From: Bacteroidia bacterium
GTDB lineage: Bacteria; Bacteroidota; Bacteroidia; NS11-12g; UBA9320
Length of the DNA stretch: 20,790 nt
Direction of reading: 5' to 3'
Assembly (NCBI GenBank): GCA_022425465.1
Contig: JAKMFK010000222.1
Span: forward strand, 1 to 20,790
Both the position numbers and the translations under genes were made by a program. Each line of letters opens with the position of its first letter. The first letter of the stretch is position 1. The notes beneath the pieces were generated by a model, which worked only from the letters and a program-made list of their open reading frames with translations, ran no database searches and had not been told where the DNA came from. Of this stretch, positions 15,318 through 20,790 are shown one piece after another.

Positions 15318-16465
15318 TGCTTAATTATATTTTATCATTTTTATTTTTTACTACACCGATTTCAGAAGGCATTGACTCATCTAAAAATAAAATAGTTAAC
15401 GTCCAATCATTGCATGGTTTTTTTGAAGAGTTATCAGATCTTAAAACAGTTAATAATAGGAAAGTTGTATCTGTTGTTCATATTGGTGATTCACATATTC
15501 AAGCAAATTATTTAACAGGCAGGATTCGTACTTTATTTCAAGAAAACTTTGGCAATGCAGGTAGAGGTATTGTTTTTCCATATAAATTAGCGGAGAGCTA
15601 TGGTCCAAATGATGTAAAATTTGATTATGATGGCAAATGGGGTTATTGTTCGGTAAAAAAAGATTTTGAGACAAACAACATCGGCTTAGTAGGTTATACA
15701 ACTATACCTGACCCTAATTCAGAGTTGTCTATTAAAGTTTCAGAAAAAGGAGGGTATACATTTAGTAAAGTCATTGTTTTGGACGAGTTTGGAACACTTT
15801 TACCGATATCTGACTCGAATATAATCTCTTGGGATAGAAACAATAATCAAACACTCATTCAATCTGATAATTTGTTGAGTGAGATTAGATTTAAGTCGAC
15901 ACACTCAGCCAATAGTAAACCTAGCTTACAGGGTATTGTTTTGGCAAATGACTCAAGTGGAATTCTTTATCATTCCATGGGGGTAAATGGAGCAACTGCA
16001 TCTCAATATTTGAGAAGTTTGAATTTTCAAACTCAGATTGTAGATTTAAATACTAAGTTGACCATTATTAGTTTTGGAACAAATGATTGCTATACCTATT
16101 CAAGTAAGTTTTGTTCGGCATGTGTGAAAGAGGATTTTCAAAAAATAATTCATAGAATTAAAAGGGAAGATCCAAACATGTCCATATTAATTACCACACC
16201 ATCAGATCATTTTTTTAGACGAAGATATTCGAATAAAAATGTAGAAAAATTATGTAGTGTTTTATATGAAATAGTTGATGAAGAAAATGTTGCCCTATGG
16301 GATTTGTATCAAATTATGGGTGGAAAAAATTCTATTTTAGATTGGCAAAACGCATCTCTAGCAAGGAGAGATTTAATCCATTTTACAAAAGAAGGGTATG
16401 AAAAGCAAGGTGAGTTGCTTTATGAAGCTATAATGTATCATTACGAACATGACTTTAACCCTTGA
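15317..16465 (+). CDS. Exported SGNH/GDSL-family hydrolase or esterase
   Basis: A 382-residue protein with the SGNH blocks in order: G57-D58-S59-H60 (block I, in VVHIGDSHIQ), GVNGATAS (222-229, block II), GTND (254-257, block III) and D352-x2-H355 in RDLIHFTKEGY (block V). A hydrophobic N-terminus (LNYILSFLFFTTP) suggests export or a membrane anchor, with action outside the inner membrane. Start: ATG at 15317 shares its A with the manC stop (TGATG); a TTG at 15314 is less likely. It is followed with overlap by an MBOAT acyltransferase, a pairing used for O-acetylation or deacetylation of extracellular polysaccharides and peptidoglycan. The substrate is not known; proximity to manC and kdsD suggests a surface glycan. 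Confidence 0.85.
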   Translation: MLNYILSFLFFTTPISEGIDSSKNKIVNVQSLHGFFEELSDLKTVNNRKVVSVVHIGDSHIQANYLTGRIRTLFQENFGNAGRGIVFPYKLAESYGPNDVKFDYDGKWGYCSVKKDFETNNIGLVGYTTIPDPNSELSIKVSEKGGYTFSKVIVLDEFGTLLPISDSNIISWDRNNNQTLIQSDNLLSEIRFKSTHSANSKPSLQGIVLANDSSGILYHSMGVNGATASQYLRSLNFQTQIVDLNTKLTIISFGTNDCYTYSSKFCSACVKEDFQKIIHRIKREDPNMSILITTPSDHFFRRRYSNKNVEKLCSVLYEIVDEENVALWDLYQIMGGKNSILDWQNASLARRDLIHFTKEGYEKQGELLYEAIMYHYEHDFNP

Positions 16466-17967
16466 TTAGTTTTGATAACATATTTAGCTTTTCTCTAGAC
16501 AAACCTTTATTGTTTGGTCAATATCTTTTTCTGATGCTATTCACCATAATGTTTGGGTTTTATGCACTGATTCATAAACATAACAGGATAAGGAATGGAT
16601 ATCTATTAATATTTAGTTTGTTTTTTTACTACAAGTGCAGTGGTTTCTATTTTATACTACTTTTAATTAGCACTATACTAGACTATATTTTTGGGTTTAA
16701 AATTTTTAATAACAGTGGTTGGCGAAGGCGATTTTTTTTGTTTTTGAGTATAGTGACTAACCTTGGATTGCTTTTTTATTTTAAGTACTCCTACTTCATC
16801 ATAGATTCGATAAATTATTTGATGGGGTCAAACATTCAGGCTTTAAATTTTATGGCTTCATTTTCCAATAATTTATTTCAATCAGAGTTTAGTATTTCAG
16901 AAATCATTCTACCAGTTGGTATTTCTTTTTATACTTTTCAAACGCTTAGTTATAGTATTGACATTTATAGAGGCAAGATTGAGCCGTGTAGTCGTCTTTT
17001 AGATTTCGCATTTTTTGTTTCCTTTTTTCCTCAGTTGGTTGCAGGTCCTATAGTGAGAGCAATCGATTTTCTTCCTCAAATTAATAAGCCCTATTCTTTA
17101 AGCCGTGAAGGTTTTGGGAACGCAGTTTTTTTAATTGCAACGGGCTTGGTAAAGAAGGTTGTAATTAGCGATTTCATCAGCGTCAATTTTGTAGATCGAG
17201 TGTTTGATAATCCTGAAATTTACAGTGGATTCATGAATTTAATGGCTGTTTATGGATACTCGATTCAGATTTATTGCGATTTTTCTGGCTATTCTGATAT
17301 GGCCATTGGTTTGGCAGCTCTTCTTGGTTTTAAGCTGCCCATTAATTTTAATAGCCCATATAAATCAAAGAGTATTACAGAATTTTGGCGTAGATGGCAT
17401 ATTTCACTTTCTACGTGGCTTCGTGACTATTTATATATTTCAATTGGGGGTAATCGTAAGGGTAAAATTAGAACATATATCAATTTATTGATAACAATGC
17501 TTTTAGGTGGTTTGTGGCATGGAGCAGCACTCAAATTCATTATCTGGGGTGGAATTCATGGTCTTGGATTGGCTTTTCATAAGCTATGGTTGAGTTTAGT
17601 GAAAGTAAAAAAAAATATGCTTTGGAGTTTGATGTCGATACTGTTAACTTTTCATTTTGTGGCATTTTGTTGGATGTATTTTCGTGCCATTGATATTAAA
17701 ACAGTTCAGTCTATGATTTATCAAATTTTTTATGATTTTGATTTAACTGAAATATCAAGTCGTATTCAGGGTTATTGGAAGCCATTTTCTTTCATATTAT
17801 TTGGCTTTGTAATTCATTTGTTGCCGTCTAAATTCAAACGATACTTAAAAAAGTCTTTTTCAAGCACACCGATTTATATTCAAGTGCTGATGATTAGTCT
17901 TTTGATTTTTTTAATTTATCAGGCAAAGTCTGCAGAAGTTCAGCCTTTTATTTATTTTCAGTTTTAA
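16462..17967 (+). CDS. MBOAT-family O-acyltransferase (AlgI/PatA/DltB-like)
   Basis: A 501-residue multi-pass inner-membrane protein. It likely moves acyl groups, often acetyl, across the membrane for O-acylation of an exported polymer. Family landmarks are PVGISFYTFQTLSYSIDIYR (151-170), FFPQLVAGPIVRA (188-200), YCDFSGYSDMAIG (271-283), FWRRWHISLSTWLRDYLYIS (308-327) with H313, and LGGLWHGAALKFIIWGGIHG with the presumed catalytic H353. About ten or more hydrophobic segments are visible. The start is a TTG at 16462 whose TTGA overlaps the previous stop. The next in-frame ATG is about 24 codons in and would cut the first membrane segment, so TTG is preferred. The adjacent SGNH protein is the probable partner. 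Confidence 0.9.
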   Translation: MISFDNIFSFSLDKPLLFGQYLFLMLFTIMFGFYALIHKHNRIRNGYLLIFSLFFYYKCSGFYFILLLISTILDYIFGFKIFNNSGWRRRFFLFLSIVTNLGLLFYFKYSYFIIDSINYLMGSNIQALNFMASFSNNLFQSEFSISEIILPVGISFYTFQTLSYSIDIYRGKIEPCSRLLDFAFFVSFFPQLVAGPIVRAIDFLPQINKPYSLSREGFGNAVFLIATGLVKKVVISDFISVNFVDRVFDNPEIYSGFMNLMAVYGYSIQIYCDFSGYSDMAIGLAALLGFKLPINFNSPYKSKSITEFWRRWHISLSTWLRDYLYISIGGNRKGKIRTYINLLITMLLGGLWHGAALKFIIWGGIHGLGLAFHKLWLSLVKVKKNMLWSLMSILLTFHFVAFCWMYFRAIDIKTVQSMIYQIFYDFDLTEISSRIQGYWKPFSFILFGFVIHLLPSKFKRYLKKSFSSTPIYIQVLMISLLIFLIYQAKSAEVQPFIYFQF

Positions 17968-17970
17968 TTT

Positions 17971-18555
17971 ATGACAAAAAATAATGCTCTAAATCCTAAA
18001 AAAAGATGTGAATGGTGCTTAAAAGATGAATTGTATGTTAAGTATCATGACGAAGAGTGGGGTGTTCCGTGTCATGATGATAATTTGTTATTTGAGTATT
18101 TATTTCTTGAAACGTTTCAAGCGGGATTAAGCTGGCATACGATATTAAAAAAACGTGAAAATTTTAGACTAGCTTTTGATCAATTTGATGCAAGAAAAAT
18201 CGCAAATTATGACGAATCTAAGGTTAAAAGCTTAATGAGTAATGTTGGTATTATTAGGAATCAAGCAAAAATTTTAGCGGCTATTAATAATGCTCAAAAA
18301 ATTTTAGAAGTTCAGAGCATATTTGGTTCATTTGATAGCTATGTGTGGAAATTTACGAATTATCAGACATTGTTTTTTGAGACTCATACGAAGGATGACA
18401 TAAAGACCAAGATTCCTGAAAGCGACATGATGTCGAAAGATATGAAAAGTCACGGTTTTAAGTTTATTGGAAGCGTTTCGTGCATGGCATATATGGAATC
18501 AATTGGGATGGTTAGGGACCACTATAGTTATTGTTGGAGAAATTCTTTAGACTAG
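17971..18555 (+). CDS. tag: DNA-3-methyladenine glycosylase I
   Basis: A 194-residue base-excision repair enzyme that removes 3-methyladenine from alkylated DNA. It aligns by eye with E. coli Tag through RCEWC, LYVKYHDEEWGVP, LETFQAGLSWHTILKKRENF, GIIRNQAKI and GFKFIGSVSC. The structural zinc ligands are C13, H26, H184 and C188, with the same spacing as C4, H17, H175 and C179 in E. coli. The catalytic-site E47 and W55 match E38 and W46. It has an N-terminal extension of nine residues relative to E. coli. It begins 3 bases after the MBOAT stop, so it probably shares that transcript although its function is unrelated. Confidence 0.96.
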   Translation: MTKNNALNPKKRCEWCLKDELYVKYHDEEWGVPCHDDNLLFEYLFLETFQAGLSWHTILKKRENFRLAFDQFDARKIANYDESKVKSLMSNVGIIRNQAKILAAINNAQKILEVQSIFGSFDSYVWKFTNYQTLFFETHTKDDIKTKIPESDMMSKDMKSHGFKFIGSVSCMAYMESIGMVRDHYSYCWRNSLD

Positions 18556-18561
18556 GTTTTT

Positions 18562-18590
18562 ACACTAAATTAACCTTAGAATTACAGTGT
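18562..18590 (+). terminator. Possible weak terminator after tag
   Basis: ACACT (18562-18566) and AGTGT (18586-18590) form an inverted repeat, with AATT/AATT inside it, followed by CACTTTTAC. The stem is short and the T-run interrupted, so this is a tentative end for the kdsD-tag unit. Confidence 0.3.
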
Positions 18591-18613
18591 CACTTTTACA
18601 GGTTGATTTTGGT

Positions 18614-18621
18614 TAGATTTG
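18614..18621 (+). promoter_or_regulatory. Candidate -7 box (TAGATTTG) before the membrane protein gene
   Basis: TAGATTTG fits TAnnTTTG and lies just six bases before the ATG at 18628. A clear -33 TTG at 19 bases is not seen. The transcript would be leaderless or nearly so. Confidence 0.4.
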
Positions 18622-18627
18622 CCCCAG

Positions 18628-19101
18628 ATGGGGATAACTAGAGCATATTCAATTTTAGGCTTTATGATAACGTTAATATTGTCATTTGTCATAGCTAGCA
18701 ATATTGAATCATATCGCCACCCGGAGAGCATAAATTTTTTAAGAGAAAGTTTATTGGAATCCCTTGAATTTCAAAAAGAAAATTCAAACAACCCAACACT
18801 AGAAGAAACGTTTGATAAATTTATTTCAGATCTTGAGTACAACCTAAATGAGAGGATGTATAAAAAGTTAAGTTTGGTCCGAATAATTGGCTGTATTGTT
18901 GCTCTTTTTGGAAGTGTTTTTCTTAGACAAAGGAAAAAATTAGGGTTACATTTATTTCTTGGAGGCAACATGTTTGTTATAATGGGTAGCTTTTATTTTT
19001 TAGGACTTGGTCTTTCGGGTTGGGTTATCAATTTTAGCTACTTGGTCTTTGCAACCCTAAGTACGTTGTATTTTTTTAGAAAAAGAGCATATTTAATTTA
19101 A
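18628..19101 (+). CDS. Small four-helix membrane protein, unknown function
   Basis: A 157-residue protein I do not recognise. Hydrophobic segments lie at about 7-25, 83-98, 105-124 and 127-147. A charged soluble loop (about 26-80, rich in Glu, Ser and Asn) separates the first two helices and would be on one face of the membrane. It ends with a basic tail (FFRKRAYLI). Start choice: a TTG at 18619 would lie inside the -7 box TAGATTTG, so the ATG at 18628 is preferred. Its TAA shares one base with the ATG of the radical SAM gene (TAATG), so the two are almost certainly coexpressed. Nothing in the sequence points to an enzyme. Confidence 0.7.
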   Translation: MGITRAYSILGFMITLILSFVIASNIESYRHPESINFLRESLLESLEFQKENSNNPTLEETFDKFISDLEYNLNERMYKKLSLVRIIGCIVALFGSVFLRQRKKLGLHLFLGGNMFVIMGSFYFLGLGLSGWVINFSYLVFATLSTLYFFRKRAYLI

Positions 19102-20126
19102 TGTTTAAGAAAGCAATTTTAATTGACGGGTTGTATTATCTGAAGACCCTAACTCCTACACGTTTCATTAATGCTCTCAAAATATTTCTAAGTTATCACA
19201 TTAGTAAACGATTGAAAAAAAATTACCACAGTGGTTATCCGATAGCTATTTCAATAGAACCTACAACGAGTTGTAACTTAAGATGCCCAGAGTGCCCCAG
19301 TGGTCTTCGATCTTTTAGCAGACCTATAGGAATGCTTGCTCCAGAATTAAACAAATCAATCATCGATCAATTGGGGAAAGAACTAACCTATATTACCTAT
19401 TATTTTCAAGGCGAACCCTATCTTAACAAGGATTTTTTGTCAATGGTGGATTATGCCTCTAAACAGAATATTTATACAGCTACATCAAGCAATGGTCATT
19501 ACCTTGATGATGATAATTGTAAAGAAACCATTGAGAGCGGACTAAAACGTTTAATTATTTCTGTTGATGGTACGAGTCAGAGTAGTTATGAAAAATATCG
19601 GATAGGTGGAAATTTCAATAAAGTAATTGAGGGCACCAAAAATATAGTTCATTGGAAGAAAAAATTAAAGTCGAAGACCCCTTTTATCATATGGCAGTTT
19701 ATTGTTTTTGGTCATAATGAGCATGAAGTAGATGACATTCAAAAGCTAGCAAAAGAGATTGGAGTCGATCACCTGTCAATTAAAACTGCTCAGATATACA
19801 ATTTTGAGTCGGGTAGTGATCTATTGCCCAAAAACCCTAAATACTCGAGGTATATCAAGAAAGGGTTGTCTTATAAAATTAAAAATGGATTACTCAGTCA
19901 TTGTTGGAGAATGTGGCATGCGTGTGTTATTACTTGGGATGGGAAAATTGTTCCCTGTTGTTTTGATAAAGATGGAACATATCAGTTGGGTGGTTTAAAC
20001 AATCATTTATTTAAATCAATCTGGAAAGGCGTAGAGTATAGTCGATTTAGAAGGTTAATCTTGAAAAGTAGAAGAAATATCGATATTTGTCAAAATTGCT
20101 CTGAAGGCACAAATATTCGCGGGTGA
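19101..20126 (+). CDS. Radical SAM protein with SPASM-type C-terminal domain
   Basis: A 341-residue iron-sulphur enzyme. The radical SAM cluster site is C58-x3-C62-x2-C65 (in TTSCNLRCPECPSG). YYFQGEPYLNKDF follows as the SAM-binding GE region, then TSSNGHYLD and IISVDG. The C-terminus carries C268, C275, C286, C287, C330 and C333 (VITWDGKIVPCCFDKDG, then CQNC), which resembles a SPASM domain for one or more auxiliary clusters. Such proteins modify peptides or sugars; no precursor peptide or obvious substrate gene is seen beside it. Its ATG overlaps the membrane protein stop by one base. The first 45 residues are basic and partly hydrophobic, which may bring it near the membrane. Confidence 0.88.
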   Translation: MFKKAILIDGLYYLKTLTPTRFINALKIFLSYHISKRLKKNYHSGYPIAISIEPTTSCNLRCPECPSGLRSFSRPIGMLAPELNKSIIDQLGKELTYITYYFQGEPYLNKDFLSMVDYASKQNIYTATSSNGHYLDDDNCKETIESGLKRLIISVDGTSQSSYEKYRIGGNFNKVIEGTKNIVHWKKKLKSKTPFIIWQFIVFGHNEHEVDDIQKLAKEIGVDHLSIKTAQIYNFESGSDLLPKNPKYSRYIKKGLSYKIKNGLLSHCWRMWHACVITWDGKIVPCCFDKDGTYQLGGLNNHLFKSIWKGVEYSRFRRLILKSRRNIDICQNCSEGTNIRG

Positions 20127-20141
20127 GTTTGTAAAATTATT

Positions 20142-20172
20142 TTTGAAGTTTAGTCATATTAATGTAATATTG
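20142..20172 (+). promoter_or_regulatory. Promoter of the outer-membrane protein gene
   Basis: TTTG (20142-20145), then exactly 19 bases, then TAATATTG (20165-20172), one mismatch from TAnnTTTG. The -7 box ends 19 bases before the ATG at 20192. Confidence 0.65.
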
Positions 20173-20191
20173 CTTACTCAAAAGTATAATT

Positions 20192-20790
20192 ATGAATAAA
20201 AACCTACTCAGATTAATCACAGCACTATTTATATTTTCGTCAGTACTAGTAAATGCTCAAACATCATACAAAAAGTTTGGTATTGAAGTTAATGGTGGTC
20301 TCCGTGAGTATCATGGTGATTTAGGCTCATCATTATATTTTAAAAATAGTCCTGATTATCAAGGAGTTGGTGGAGCTTTTGGTATGTATATTAATTCTTC
20401 ATTTGATGTTAATATATATGGAGGAACAGGAGATATTGGCTTTTACAAGACAGTTTATGATGTTGAAAGAGCAGATTATAGCAGGATAGGATTTAGATCT
20501 CGAGTAACTGAGGGCATGATTGGATTAACTTACAAATTCAACAACGGTTACATGCTTGATGAGGATGTAAGATTCAAACCATTCCTGAGAGCGGGATGGG
20601 GTGCAATGTCATCAGCTTCTAAATTTACACCAGAATCTTTGCCTAAAGGTAACGAAGGCTATCGACAAGATAGATTTTGGATTGCATCTCATTGGAATGC
20701 AGGTTTAGGACTTAAAATAGCAGTTTCTGATGCTATTGATTTAGTAATAAGTGAACAGTTCAACTACTCATTCGATGATAATTATGATGC
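20192..20790 (+). CDS. Outer-membrane beta-barrel protein, N-terminal part
   Basis: The first 199 codons of a gene that runs off the right edge. It begins with a signal peptide (MNKNLLRLITALFIF, then SSVLVNA with cleavage before Gln23). The mature part has alternating aromatic and hydrophobic strands with glycine-rich turns: FGIEVNGGLREYHGDLGSSL, GGAFGMYIN, SFDVNIYGGTGDIGFY, EGMIGLTYKF, RFKPFLRAGWGAM and HWNAGLGLKIAVSDAIDLVI. This is the pattern of Bacteroidota barrel proteins that often carry an OmpA C-terminal peptidoglycan-binding domain, which would lie beyond the window. It is a single gene behind its own promoter. The function beyond an outer-membrane location is not determined. Confidence 0.85.
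   Translation, partial: MNKNLLRLITALFIFSSVLVNAQTSYKKFGIEVNGGLREYHGDLGSSLYFKNSPDYQGVGGAFGMYINSSFDVNIYGGTGDIGFYKTVYDVERADYSRIGFRSRVTEGMIGLTYKFNNGYMLDEDVRFKPFLRAGWGAMSSASKFTPESLPKGNEGYRQDRFWIASHWNAGLGLKIAVSDAIDLVISEQFNYSFDDNYD

Noticed and set aside
18619..18627. TTG start for the membrane protein
   Set aside because: The TTG is part of the -7 box TAGATTTG, so it would lie upstream of the transcript; ATG at 18628 is better.
1..20790. CRISPR array, insertion sequence, prophage or defence island
   Set aside because: No regularly spaced repeats, transposase, integrase, nuclease cassette or toxin-antitoxin pair was seen; all genes are housekeeping, pigment, envelope or unknown.

Overview
The window looks like an AT-rich chromosomal segment from a member of the Bacteroidota, probably a pigmented, Flavobacteriales-like bacterium. 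Four things point there. RpoD is short (287 residues) and lacks region 1.1. Several promoters fit the Bacteroidota pattern TTG-N19-TAnnTTTG and none shows a strong Shine-Dalgarno. The carotenoid genes are of the Bacteroidota type (fused CrtYcd cyclase, CrtZ-type hydroxylase). An arginase-fold protein resembles a family common in that phylum. There is no rRNA, CRISPR array, IS element, integrase or other mobile gene; this is ordinary, densely packed chromosome.

Layout. Positions 1-1230 (minus): the first codons of a DUF177/YceD-like gene, preceded by pdxA (vitamin B6 synthesis). Positions 1449-2312 (plus): rpoD, the primary sigma factor, with its terminator inside the end of the next gene. Positions 2328-6695 (minus): a carotenoid operon read in the order MerR/B12-type regulator, crtI, crtB, crtZ, crtYcd. 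These genes convert GGPP through phytoene, lycopene and beta-carotene to zeaxanthin. The first gene resembles the CarH/LitR B12 photoreceptors and probably makes the operon light-responsive. Positions 6953-8044 (minus): an arginase-fold protein that has lost its metal ligands. Positions 8085-9110 (plus): an extended SDR. Positions 9128-13154 (minus): rplY, prs, tRNA-Gln(UUG) and recQ.

Positions 13249-18555 (plus): a tightly coupled run of kdsD, manC, an exported SGNH hydrolase, an MBOAT O-acyltransferase and tag. The first four overlap by 4, 1 and 4 bases. This suggests one transcription unit that supplies KDO and GDP-mannose precursors and O-acylates an exported glycan, with a DNA repair gene at the end. 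Positions 18628-20126 (plus): a four-helix membrane protein of unknown function coupled to a radical SAM/SPASM protein. Position 20192 to the right edge: the start of an exported outer-membrane beta-barrel protein behind a good promoter.

No stretch over 300 bases lacks a gene. The largest gaps are 6696-6952 (upstream of the regulator and crt genes, with inverted repeats) and 1231-1448 (between the divergent pdxA and rpoD). Nothing here is clearly a new defence or mobile system. The best candidates for unexplored biology are the regulator of the pigment operon, the dead arginase-fold protein, the SGNH-MBOAT pair attached to sugar-nucleotide genes, and the membrane protein plus radical SAM pair.
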